Origin: Marinitoga lauensis
GTDB lineage: Bacteria > Thermotogota > Thermotogae > Petrotogales > Petrotogaceae
DNA length: 64,000 nt
NCBI RefSeq assembly: GCF_004135675.1
Contig: NZ_QHLX01000003.1
Location: 186,001-250,000, forward strand
Direction of reading: 5' to 3'
Within the stretch, counting starts at the first letter, position 1, and every line of letters starts with the position of its first letter. This document shows positions 37,117 through 46,706 of this stretch, one piece after another. The notes below the pieces were generated by a model. It saw only the letters and a list, made by a program, of their open reading frames with translations. It made no database searches and was not told where the DNA came from. Both the position numbers and the translations under genes were made by a program.

Positions 37117-38524
37117 GTGAGTAATAATAAAGTTTTGGGGTTGTTTGCATTGACCATGATTGTTATTGGTTCAATGATAGGTGCCGGGATATTTAATTCC
37201 CCTGCCGATTTGGGTAGTGTTGCCAATCCAGGTGCTATTTTAATAGGATGGTTAATTACCGGATTTGGAGTTTTTGCTCTTGCTATGGTTTTTCAATTTT
37301 TATCTTATAAAAAACCGGAGCTTGAAGGTGGAATCTATTCTTATGCAAAAGAACAATTTGGTGAATTTGTCGGATTTAATTCTGCCTGGGATATTGGTGG
37401 TCAGCATTACTTGGGAATATTGCTTTTTTTGCCGTTATAATGAAAATATTAAGTGGCTATTTTCCTGTGTTAGAACAGAATAAATTTATTGCATTGGTAT
37501 TTTCAAGTATTATTTTGTGGGTATATCATTTCTTAATCATCAGTGGTATAAGAACAGCAGGATTTACAAATGCAATTTTAACTATTTTAAAATTAGTTCC
37601 ATTGTTTTTAGTTGCAATCCTTTCTCTTTTTGCATTCAATCCGGATTTAGTAAAAGGAATTTTCTTTTCAACTAAATTAGCTGCAACTGGTGAAACATCT
37701 TCAATATTTAACCAGATTAATAATAGCTTTGGAACAATGCTATGGGCATTTATTGGTATAGAAGGTGCTGTGGTTTTATCAAATAAAGCCAAATCACAGA
37801 AAGATGTTGGAAAAGCAACAGTAATTGGTTTTCTTATTACTTTAGTGATTTATATAGCAGTTTCAGTATTTACAATGGGAGTTGTACCTCCTTCAGAATT
37901 GGTAAATTCGACATCTCCTTTGGGAACAGTTTTAAGTAAAATAATGGGAAAACCAGGACAATATATTTTAGATTTTGGTTTCTTATTTTCTGTTTTTGGA
38001 GCATTATTAAGTTGGTTGTTATTAACAGCAGAAATTCCATATATAGCTGCTGTTAAGGATAATGTTTTTCCAAAAAAGTTTGCAGAACAAAATGAGCATG
38101 CAACACCAGTATTTTCATTAACAGTAACTAATATTATAACTCAGATATTTTTATTAACTCTTTTATCAGACACTTTACAGAATGTATATAATACTATATT
38201 TTACATTGCTACAACAACAATATTGCTACCTTATTTCTTTTCAGCAGTATTTGGAGTAAGGGTAGCAAATGAAGAGAATAATGGCTTATATAAATTTTTT
38301 GGTTGGGTTGCTGTAATTTATACTGCCTGGGTAATTTATGCAGTTGGTTGGATTTATATTATTACGGCATTGGTAATATATTCATTTGGTATTTTTGCAT
38401 ATCCTATAGCAAAGAAAGAAAAAGGAGAAAGCTTAACAGGGCTCAGAAAACAATCTATGGTTTAATGTGGATCGTTTCGATAATTGTTATAATATTAGTA
38501 GCAACAGGGAAATTAGTTGTTTAG
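37117..38524 (+). CDS. arcD: Arginine:ornithine or arginine:citrulline antiporter, APA family (two frame breaks)
   Basis: A membrane antiporter of about 469 residues and ~12 helices after repair at 37388-37390 (GGG) and 38435-38436. The N-terminal MIVIGSMIGAGIFNSPADLG is the substrate-binding GxG motif of the APA superfamily. GTG 37117 with AGGAGGTGG upstream is the likely start; ATG 37087 is an in-frame alternative that overlaps the repaired arcA stop. Linkage to arcA indicates arginine exchange; ornithine or citrulline as counter-substrate cannot be decided. Confidence 0.85.
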
Positions 38525-38552
38525 AAATATTATAAGCTTTTAAAAATCAATG

Positions 38553-38595
38553 ATACCTCCAAAGTAGTTATTAAACTACGAGGAGGTATTTTTTT
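38553..38595 (+). terminator. Terminator after arcAD
   Basis: Outer stem ATACCTCC/GGAGGTAT with an inner GTAGTT/AACTAC hairpin, followed directly by a run of seven T residues. Confidence 0.88.
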
Positions 38596-38636
38596 GTGTT
38601 ATAATGTTATGTTATAAACATAAAAGGGTGATTGTA

Positions 38637-40369
38637 GTGAAAAGATCCTTTCTTTTTTATTCGTTTTATTTATTTACACTTTTATTTTTTCATTTCCAAA
38701 TGATTTAATATTGTTATTTGGAAATCCGCATTCACACACATCATTTTCTGATGGAGAACCTGGATCGGTTCCTTCTGATGCATACAAATATGCAAGAGAT
38801 ATAGCAAATTTAGATTTTCTAGCAGTAACAGATCATGCATATTATTTTGAAGCAGATTATAATGGAAGAGATAAGTTTGATGTTATGAAAGATATGGCAA
38901 ATAGTGAAACAACGGATAATTTTGTTGCTATTGCTGGTTTTGAATGGACAGCAGGTAGTGGTCATATTAATGTATATGAATCAAAAAGTTGGACAAGTAG
39001 GAACGTAAAAACTACAACAGAAGAATTTTATGACTGGATAATTAAAGAAAAAGCATTAGCACAATTTAATCATCCAATATCTATGTTTGGAACATTTAAA
39101 GATTTTGAATACTATCCGGAAGCAGATTTATATATTAATATGATTGAAGTTGGAAATGGGAGTTGGGCAAGAAATGAAACTATAAATGATGAGATGTTTG
39201 GGAATTATATGAATGCACTAAAGAAAGGATGGCATGTAGGAGCAACTATTGGCCAGGATAATCATGTTGCAAATTGGGGAACTGGCAATGATTCAAGGAC
39301 AGCAGTTTGGGTAAAAGAAAAAAATAAAAAAGAAATACTAAATGGATTTAAGAATAGAAAAACTTATGGAACAGAAGATAGAAATGCCAAAGTTTGGTTA
39401 GAAACTAATGATGCAAAAATGGGAGATATTGTGCATTATACTAAAAGGCCTGAAAAAATTGTTTTAAAGGTATTTTATGAAGATCCTGACGGAGAAGATA
39501 TAAAAAATTTAAATATATTTACACCAAATAAAGAATATACGTTTAATAATTTACCATCTTCTTTTGAAAAGGAAATAGAAATACAGGTTGATTCGAATTA
39601 CTTTTTTGTTTTTGCCAGATTGGATCAATATGATGATGAAAGTATAGTTACTTCTTCTATATGGTATGAGCCAGAAAACAGTATTAGAATTTTTGAGATG
39701 CCTAAAATAAAGATGTATAAAAATTCTAATAATAATTATAATTTCTATGTATATAATATTTCATCAAAAAAATCTCTGGCAGATATAAAAATATATATAG
39801 ATGATAATTTAGAATATGAAAATAAATTCCTTTTAGGTTCATTTGAAAAAAGATTATTAAAAACTGAGCTGAATTTACCCGATAAAAATGTTGTACATAT
39901 GAAAGTTTATATTAATGATTTTTTATGGTACGAAGATGATATTCATTTAGAGAGTAAAATCAAAATAACTTCTTTAAATGTTAATGCTGGATTTTTAGAA
40001 AAAAAGTATGTTATAAGTAATAATTTTGAGAATGAATCAAAAGTCATTTTAATACGGGCAAGTTCATTGGAGGATACTTCAATATTTGACAAAATAAAAG
40101 AATTTTCTAAAAATAAAAGAATTGGAATTATATTGGATAAAATTAATAAACAGGTGTTACAATTAATTCCATCTAAATATATAGTATCTGAAAAAATTTT
40201 TAAGAATGAAAAATTAAATAATTTATATTATAATGAGGGTTTTATTATTACTTTTAAAAACAAAAAGAGAGGTTTTGTTATAAATAAAAATTATATTATT
40301 TTCCCCGGAAATCCTTTTGAAAATGATAGTAATGAAACATTTATTAATAGACTGCTAAAAATTAAATAA
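38637..40369 (+). CDS. Exported PHP-domain protein, CehA/McbA type (one frame break)
   Basis: 577 residues from GTG 38637 after restoring one T in 38686-38691. A signal-like N-terminus (KRSFLFYSFYLFTLLFFSFPN) leads straight into GNPHSHTSFSDG, the metal-binding start of the PHP fold; further ligands lie in AVTDHAYYFEAD, GFEWT, QFNHP and IGQDNHVANWG. The C-terminal ~270 residues look beta-rich and are not recognised. CehA-type enzymes act on phosphoesters outside the cytoplasm; the substrate is unknown. It is flanked by terminators, so probably a single-gene unit. Confidence 0.78.
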
Positions 40370-40388
40370 TAATATTATCTAAATTTTG

Positions 40389-40417
40389 GTGAACTGCTTT
40401 GTCAGTTCACTTTTTTT
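40389..40417 (+). terminator. Terminator after the exported PHP gene
   Basis: GTGAACTG / CAGTTCAC 8-bp stem with a six-base loop and seven T residues. Confidence 0.92.
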
Positions 40418-40444
40418 ATACTACTTTCATTAATGATATATGCC

Positions 40445-40488
40445 AGTTTATCAGAAATGATTTTTATTTGTTTATGATAAATGATAAT
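40445..40488 (+). promoter_or_regulatory. Candidate control site of the 40509-46543 operon
   Basis: Two direct copies of (A/T)GTTTAT at 40445 and 40469, 24 bases apart, just before GATAAT (40483-40488). LytTR regulators bind direct repeats of similar length and spacing, and a LytTR protein is encoded downstream. This is a weak match. Confidence 0.3.
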
Positions 40489-40508
40489 ATTTTGTTGGAG
40501 GTGAAAAT

Positions 40509-41210
40509 ATGAGAGAGTATTGGTACTTTTTGCCATTAGTAGGGGTTATATTTATACTTATGGCATTTCAAATAAGTGATTATAGTATAAAAGAAAATAC
40601 AGCTATTCCTGATAAAATAGCAGATTTAAAAGGGATTACTGAAATAGAACTTGATGGTTTAAACGTTAATATAAAATTTGATCCAGAATCAGATAAGATT
40701 TTTTATTCTGATATTTTAAAAACAAGAATTATAAATAGCAAATTAAAGCTTGATAGTATGGGAAAAGGTAAGAATATGGAAATTGTTATTGGATCGAAAA
40801 ATAAATTCAATAGTATAAAAATAAATGGTTTAAATATTCAAATTAGTGGGAAAATAAATTCTGAAAATTTCAATATCGATGGAGCCAATGTTATATTTAA
40901 AGATAATACATTTTTTAATAGTAATGAAATAATAATAAATGGTACAAATGTGGTTATTAAAGGATTATATGATACAAATATTATTGATATTAGTGGTATT
41001 TCTACAAACATCGATATTAAAGTAATTAATTGTAAAAATATCAGATTTGATGGAATATCCATAAATGCAAAAATTGAATATAAAGATATATGGGAAGGAA
41101 TCAGAACTATTAATTTCGATGGAATTTCCAATAATGTTATTATAAAAATGAGAAAAGATAATAAAGGTGAAGTAAAAAGTAATAAAAAAATGAAAATTAT
41201 AAGATATTAA
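40509..41210 (+). CDS. Membrane-anchored beta-repeat protein (adhesin-like)
   Basis: A 233-residue protein with one N-terminal membrane helix (WYFLPLVGVIFILMAFQI) and an outer part built from short repeats of the form I-x-(I/F)-(D/N)-G-(L/A/T/I)-x-V/I, seen at least six times (ELDGLNVNI, KINGLNIQI, NIDGANVIF, IINGTNVVI, RFDGISINA, NFDGISNNV). Such spacing suggests a small beta-solenoid, as in DUF4097-type putative adhesins. TTGGAGGTG precedes ATG 40509. It is the first gene of a tightly packed operon with a two-component system and an ABC exporter. Function unknown. Confidence 0.65.
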   Translation: MREYWYFLPLVGVIFILMAFQISDYSIKENTAIPDKIADLKGITEIELDGLNVNIKFDPESDKIFYSDILKTRIINSKLKLDSMGKGKNMEIVIGSKNKFNSIKINGLNIQISGKINSENFNIDGANVIFKDNTFFNSNEIIINGTNVVIKGLYDTNIIDISGISTNIDIKVINCKNIRFDGISINAKIEYKDIWEGIRTINFDGISNNVIIKMRKDNKGEVKSNKKMKIIRY

Positions 41211-41232
41211 AAAATTTAAAGGAGGGATTAGT

Positions 41233-41876
41233 ATGAAAAAGGTAATTTTAATGGCTGTTTTGGCTTTGTCTTTAACGATGTTTTCGATTAATTTTGGTGG
41301 TGGCGGATATATGTTTAATTATATTCCTAAAGATCAGGTTTCACAAATTAATCCATTGAAAAAATATGTGAACTTTGATGAAGTAATTTTACATGGTGGT
41401 GGTGGAATAGGAATTATGCCTAATGGTTCATATATGGGGGTGAAGGTTATAGTGGAGAAGTAGTAAATGGCAATTACAAATTAATAATTTCCCAGGGATA
41501 TTTTACTTTTGGAAAACACATAAATATATTTAAGGTGCTGGGGCTCAATATTGGAATGGGAATTGGTGGTGGAGAAACAATTATTAGTAAGAAAGTAGAA
41601 GAATCCAGAAGTAGTAAAACAGTAGACGATTTTGTTAATGATGTAAATTCTGTACCTTATGTGATACAATTAAAAAGAGATGAATTATCTGTTTCGCCTA
41701 AAGCAAGTCTTTATTTTAATATTATGGATTTTGTTAGTTTTTTTGTGGAAGGAAGGTTTACATATAATTATTCACCTGAAAATTGGAAAATAGAAGGGAT
41801 ATATACTGTAACTGATAAATTACCAAATTATAATTACTATTATTCGTTTGGGGCAGGTATTATGTGGGGGTTCTGA
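41233..41876 (+). CDS. Small outer-membrane beta-barrel-like protein (one frame break)
   Basis: 214 residues after adding one G to the run 41436-41440. A cleavable signal peptide (MKKVILMAVLALSLTMFSINF) is followed by Gly-rich and alternating aromatic segments (FGGGGYMFNY, FVEGRFTYNYSPENW, YYYSFGAGIMWGF) ending in Phe, typical of a small beta-barrel. AGGAGGG lies upstream. It follows the beta-repeat gene by 22 bases and its stop overlaps the next ATG. Confidence 0.65.
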
Positions 41877-42439
41877 TGAAGAAATGCATTATAGTTATTA
41901 TTTTATTAATTTTATCAATAGGAACATTTTCAAATAATAGTATTAATATACTAAATGCATATCTGAAAAATTTTGATTCTTTTACTAAAAAAGAGTTAGA
42001 TAATATTTTGAAGAGTTTCAATAATGCTAAAAATATGGATAATTTGTTGAAAATAATTCACGGTAGTATATTGGTAAAAAAATCCAGATATGAATGGTTT
42101 TTTCCTTTAAAATATTATTATATATACGCAGGTATGCTGGAAATGAAAGAGGTTGTTAAAAGCGATTTTGACAACCTCATTTATCGTTATATACGTGGAA
42201 AAACAGCATATGAAATTATTAATTATGATTTTTCCAGAGAAATATTTATAAATGATTTTGAATATATATATATTAGGGCTAATGAAAAATTTAAAGAAAA
42301 TTATGATTTTGGTGAGATATTATTTAAGCTTTCTAAAATATATAAACATAATAATCTAGAAAGAAGTAAAAAATTACTTGGAGAATTAAAAGAATATAAA
42401 AACTCTTATTATTACAGGATGATATATGATGAGAAATAA
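41876..42439 (+). CDS. Exported protein of unknown function
   Basis: About 187 residues from ATG 41876 (MKKCIIVIILLILSIGTFS), which overlaps the previous stop. It has a signal peptide and then a helical, Lys/Tyr/Asn-rich sequence without recognised domain; the pattern resembles short helical-repeat proteins. Its 3' end overlaps the kinase gene by 14 bases, indicating translational coupling. Function not known. Confidence 0.6.
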   Translation: MKKCIIVIILLILSIGTFSNNSINILNAYLKNFDSFTKKELDNILKSFNNAKNMDNLLKIIHGSILVKKSRYEWFFPLKYYYIYAGMLEMKEVVKSDFDNLIYRYIRGKTAYEIINYDFSREIFINDFEYIYIRANEKFKENYDFGEILFKLSKIYKHNNLERSKKLLGELKEYKNSYYYRMIYDEK

Positions 42440-44162
42440 AAATTTATATAAAATATTGTTAGAAAATCAAATAGGGTCACTGCTCGTGGTATTATTAATA
42501 TATATATTCTCTCCATATTTTAATTTATGGTATGGTATTTTAATTGCAGAAATTTTTTCAAATTCCATAGGTCTAATCTATTATATTCTTCAAAGATTTT
42601 TAAAAATATTTGTGAAAATAGAAATAAGATTTCTGGATAAAATAGTTAATATTTTGATTTTGATTTTTAGTATTTTTTCTGGTATAGTTATTTCAGAGTA
42701 TATAATGTCGAATCTTCTTGCTTTTAATGTTTTTCCATCATATAAATATCTATTTTTAATAACTATTGTTATTCTTCTGTTTTTAATATTTTCTATTATT
42801 ATTATATATAAAAAGTTAAATGAAGAAATAAGAAAAAACGAAAGGTTGAAAAATGAAAAGTTAAAGGCAGAATTAGTATCACTAAGATCAAAACTAAACC
42901 CACATTTCTTATTTAATACATTAAATACTTTACTGGAAATAGGTCAGGAAAATTCGGAACAAATGGAAAAAATTATAATAAATCTTTCAGATATATATAG
43001 AAAGATATTATATTCTTCAGATAAGGATCTTGTCTCTTTGAATGAAGAAATAAATTTAATAAAAGAATATCTTGAGATAGAAAAAATTAGATTAGGAAAT
43101 AGATTAGAGTGTAAATTTGACATAGATGATAATCTAAATGAATTTAAAGTACCACCTTTGATATTGGAACCTATTGTTGAAAATTCTATAATTCATGGAA
43201 TCTCGAAGAAGAAAGAAGGAGGAAAAATAAGTGTTTCTGCTTTTAGAAAGGGAAATACTGTAATATTTGAGGTTGTGGATAATGGTATAGGAAAAATTAA
43301 TGATATAAAATTCGGTTTTGGACTTATAAGTATAAAAAATAGGTTGGCATTAACATATGATAATGCAAAAATTGAATTTGAACAGAATAAACCATCAGGA
43401 ATAAAGGTAATAATAAAAATCGGGGATGAAAATATGTTAATAAAAAGTATTATTATTGAAGATGAAGAGCATTCTTTAAATAGATTAAAAAAGCTTTTAG
43501 CTAATTTTGATTATATTAATTTAATTGGAGAAGCAAAATCAGGTAAAGAAGCTATTGACCTGATAGAAAAGAATAGGCCTGATTTAATATTTCTTGATAT
43601 CAATTTACCGGAAAAAAATGGATTTGATATATTAAAAGAACTTTCTTATGAACCATTAGTGATTTTTGTCACCGCTTATCAAGAATATGCTATAAGAGCA
43701 TTTGAAGAAAATGCTGTTGATTATTTATTAAAACCATTTGACTTAAAAAGACTAAAAATATCCATTGAAAGAGTAATAGAAAGGAAACAGGTAATAAATA
43801 AATCTTTATTGGAAAAAATTAGTCATAGTAATTATTTAAGAAAATTTTCGGTAAAGGATAGAGATATAATTTTAATTATTCCAGAAGAAGAAATATATTA
43901 TTTTAAAGCAGAAGATAAATATGTTTTTTTATGTACTAAAAGTGAAGAATACTATTACGATGATACATTAAAAAAATTAGAAGAAGCTCTTGATCCAGAA
44001 AAATTTATAAGAATACATAAAAGTTATATTATCTCTGTTGATCATATAAAAAAATTCAAAAAGTTTTTTGTAAGAGATTATATAGTAGAATTAGATAATG
44101 GTATAGAATTAAAAATAGGTAGAAGCCATTTACATCATATAAAAGAAAAATTTAAATTCTAA
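42426..44162 (+). CDS. LytS-type histidine kinase joined to a LytTR response regulator
   Basis: A single open frame of 578 residues. The kinase part has four membrane helices (to ~130), a coiled linker, the His_kinase box LNPHFLFNTLNT (~157-168), an N box VENSIIHG and a DNGIG G box. From MLIKSIIIEDEEHS (43434) follows a complete REC domain (LIFLDINLPEKNG phospho-acceptor, VTAYQEYA, LLKPF) and a LytTR DNA-binding domain (FIRIHKSYIISVDHI). In most genomes these are two genes. One extra G in 43422-43425 would end the kinase as KIGG and let the regulator start at ATG 43434, so the fusion may be an artefact. It probably senses envelope state and controls the neighbouring exporter. Confidence 0.85.
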   Translation: MMRNKNLYKILLENQIGSLLVVLLIYIFSPYFNLWYGILIAEIFSNSIGLIYYILQRFLKIFVKIEIRFLDKIVNILILIFSIFSGIVISEYIMSNLLAFNVFPSYKYLFLITIVILLFLIFSIIIIYKKLNEEIRKNERLKNEKLKAELVSLRSKLNPHFLFNTLNTLLEIGQENSEQMEKIIINLSDIYRKILYSSDKDLVSLNEEINLIKEYLEIEKIRLGNRLECKFDIDDNLNEFKVPPLILEPIVENSIIHGISKKKEGGKISVSAFRKGNTVIFEVVDNGIGKINDIKFGFGLISIKNRLALTYDNAKIEFEQNKPSGIKVIIKIGDENMLIKSIIIEDEEHSLNRLKKLLANFDYINLIGEAKSGKEAIDLIEKNRPDLIFLDINLPEKNGFDILKELSYEPLVIFVTAYQEYAIRAFEENAVDYLLKPFDLKRLKISIERVIERKQVINKSLLEKISHSNYLRKFSVKDRDIILIIPEEEIYYFKAEDKYVFLCTKSEEYYYDDTLKKLEEALDPEKFIRIHKSYIISVDHIKKFKKFFVRDYIVELDNGIELKIGRSHLHHIKEKFKF

Positions 44163-44175
44163 CGGGGGTGTTTTT

Positions 44176-44928
44176 GTGATTAAAGCTAAAAATTTAGTAA
44201 AAAAGTTTGGTGACTTTATTGCAGTAGATAATGTAAATCTAAACATTAAAAGCGGGGAGATTTATGGATTTTTAGGACCAAATGGCGCTGGTAAAACCAC
44301 GACAATTAGGATGTTAACAGGAACATTGAAACCTACAAGCGGAGAAATAGAAATACTTGGTATGGATATGAAAAAAAATGAGATAAAAATAAAGGCAAAT
44401 ATAGGGGTAGTTCCTGATGAGCCAAAAATGTATGAAAATTTAAAAGGGTCAGAGTTTATTGAATTTATTATGAATATATATGAAGTTGATAAAGATGAAT
44501 CAAAAAAACGCCTTGATGAAATTTGTGAAGCATTTGAAATAGATTATCTTGATTCGTTTATAGGTGATTATTCTCATGGAATGAAACAAAAATTAATGGT
44601 TGCATCTGTTTTGATGCGAAAACCAAAGGTTATATTTTTAGATGAACCAACTGTTGGATTAGATGCAAAATCTGCAAAAATATTAAAAATGTTATTGGAA
44701 AAGTATTCTAAAGAAGGAGCAACAATATTTTTAACAACACATATTCTGGAAATTGCAGAAAAAATGTGTGATAGAATTGGAATTATTTCTTCTGGTAAAT
44801 TAATTGCAGAAGGAACTTTAGAAGAATTAAAAGCTCTTTCAAAGACATCTGAAAAACAATCACTTGAAGATTTATTCCTTGAATTAACAGGTGCAGGTGA
44901 ATTAGATGATATTATAAAAGAACTTTAG
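44176..44928 (+). CDS. ABC exporter ATP-binding protein
   Basis: A 250-residue ABC ATPase, intact. Walker A GPNGAGKTT (~37), signature YSHGMKQKL (a variant of LSGGQ), Walker B VIFLDEPTVGLDA, H-loop TTHILE. This is the type paired with ABC-2 permeases. The start is GTG 44176 after GGGGGTG, 13 bases after the regulator; the permease follows after 10 bases. Confidence 0.92.
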   Translation: MIKAKNLVKKFGDFIAVDNVNLNIKSGEIYGFLGPNGAGKTTTIRMLTGTLKPTSGEIEILGMDMKKNEIKIKANIGVVPDEPKMYENLKGSEFIEFIMNIYEVDKDESKKRLDEICEAFEIDYLDSFIGDYSHGMKQKLMVASVLMRKPKVIFLDEPTVGLDAKSAKILKMLLEKYSKEGATIFLTTHILEIAEKMCDRIGIISSGKLIAEGTLEELKALSKTSEKQSLEDLFLELTGAGELDDIIKEL

Positions 44929-44938
44929 GGGTGATTAT

Positions 44939-46543
44939 ATGAAAAACAAAATATGGTTGATATTAAAATATTCATATCAAAATAAAATAAGGCCTAAAAA
45001 GAAAAAAGATGGGACATATAAAAAGTCCAGTCCTTTAAATGCATTAATTGCTTATTTAGTTCCAGCGGTTATATTCGGAGCATCATTATCGCCTATTTTG
45101 TATATGATGTTTAAAGACCTAAATATTCCTTTTTCTCAGTTTGGAATTGATTTACCATGGAGTATGCTTGATGTAGTATTTTCTATGTGGTTTTTATTAA
45201 TGGGATTTATGTTTTTTATCAATTATTCTCCCGCTATTGTTGCCAATCTATATGAAAGTGATATGACACAAATATTACTTTCTATGCCTTTAAAACGTTC
45301 GGATATCTATATTTCCAGTGCAATAGATAGTCTTGTTATGGCAGGATTACCGCTTGGTATGATGATTCCTGTGTTTGTAATATATGCCATTATCGCAAAA
45401 ACCAATATATTTTTTTCAATATTAGCAGGTTTGGGATATATTTTAATACTTTTATTAATTTCAAATTTAGGTGGAGTTTTATTTTCAAAATTTTTAACTA
45501 AAACATCTGCCAAAAGAATGACAATGATAATGTATTTTATAAGTATATTTCTGTATGTGGGAATAACTAATATTATTCCGAGAATAATGGAAAATGCTTC
45601 TCCAGCACAGGTTGCAGAGTCCTTAAAGAAATTATCTTCATTATTGTTGAATTATGCATGGCCACACACATGGGTAATATTAACTATGAAAGGCAATTTT
45701 TTAGCTTTGACTATGTTATTATCTGTAATTATAATATTGGGATATATAGTATTTACAATTTCTAATTCATTGGAACTAACAGTATCACGTAAAAAAGGCA
45801 AAAAGAAAAATTATGAAATAAAATTCAAAACTTCAAGATTTCCAGCAATTAAAAAAGACTTTAAATTATTATTTAGAGATTCTCAAACGTTTTTTCTTAT
45901 ATTATATCCAGTATTTTTACCACTTATTTTTGTTTTCACATCTTCTGGTTCTGATGTTATGAGTTTTGTTTTTATAATGATTGCATCTATATATGCAGCA
46001 ATGCTCTCTATTTTTTCCATTTCTTATGAGGGGAAAATATGGCCAATGCCAAAGCTTTTTCCTATTAGTATGGGAAATATGATATTTTCAAAAATTATGT
46101 TACCTATTTTGATTTTCTCTATTGAATATATAGCAATAGCATTATTATCTTTTATTTTTGGGAAAGCAACATGGGTAATTTTTGTAATGATTATACCGGT
46201 AATTACTCTGATTGTATATTCCTCAGTTTTAGGAGTTAGTATGTATTTGAAGAATCCAAAAAGAGATTTATCTCAGAAAAATATTATTAAAGGTAAGGAA
46301 GTAATGTATCTTGAAGGGGTTATAATGGGATTTAGTTTTGGTATTTTTATTCCAGGCAATTTATATATACTGTCTTTTGAAAATCCTCAATTAAAAAGTA
46401 AGTTTATTGATTTTCTATTTGATTCAAAACTTTTATATCATTTGGTGGGAGGATTTTTGCCTATATTTTTATTGATTTTAATTATATATTTAACAGGAAA
46501 AGAGATAAATAAAGTAAAAGAAAGAATGTTGAAATGGGAGTGA
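44939..46543 (+). CDS. ABC-2 type exporter permease
   Basis: A 534-residue integral membrane protein with ~12 predicted helices; an internal repeat of the six-helix ABC-2 fold is likely. The N-terminal KYSYQNKIRPKKKKDG is cytoplasmic. The substrate cannot be read from sequence. It is the last gene of the operon starting at 40509 and is followed by a terminator at 46627. Intact frame. Confidence 0.85.
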   Translation: MKNKIWLILKYSYQNKIRPKKKKDGTYKKSSPLNALIAYLVPAVIFGASLSPILYMMFKDLNIPFSQFGIDLPWSMLDVVFSMWFLLMGFMFFINYSPAIVANLYESDMTQILLSMPLKRSDIYISSAIDSLVMAGLPLGMMIPVFVIYAIIAKTNIFFSILAGLGYILILLLISNLGGVLFSKFLTKTSAKRMTMIMYFISIFLYVGITNIIPRIMENASPAQVAESLKKLSSLLLNYAWPHTWVILTMKGNFLALTMLLSVIIILGYIVFTISNSLELTVSRKKGKKKNYEIKFKTSRFPAIKKDFKLLFRDSQTFFLILYPVFLPLIFVFTSSGSDVMSFVFIMIASIYAAMLSIFSISYEGKIWPMPKLFPISMGNMIFSKIMLPILIFSIEYIAIALLSFIFGKATWVIFVMIIPVITLIVYSSVLGVSMYLKNPKRDLSQKNIIKGKEVMYLEGVIMGFSFGIFIPGNLYILSFENPQLKSKFIDFLFDSKLLYHLVGGFLPIFLLILIIYLTGKEINKVKERMLKWE

Positions 46544-46626
46544 AACAGTATTCTAAGTAATTCTTAAGGAAATTAAGATATAATATTATTACAACCCTTA
46601 AAATAAATAACAAACAGACAAATTTA

Positions 46627-46650
46627 GCTCCCATCAGGGAGCATTTTTTT
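46627..46650 (+). terminator. Terminator of the 40509-46543 operon
   Basis: GCTCCC ATCA GGGAGC, an A, then seven T residues. It is 84 bases after the permease stop; a TATAAT at 46655-46660 just behind it may belong to the moxR promoter. Confidence 0.88.
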
Positions 46651-46706
46651 ATGATATAATTTTTTGTGGGTAATAAAATATAAATATTAATAGAAAGAGG
46701 TGGGGT

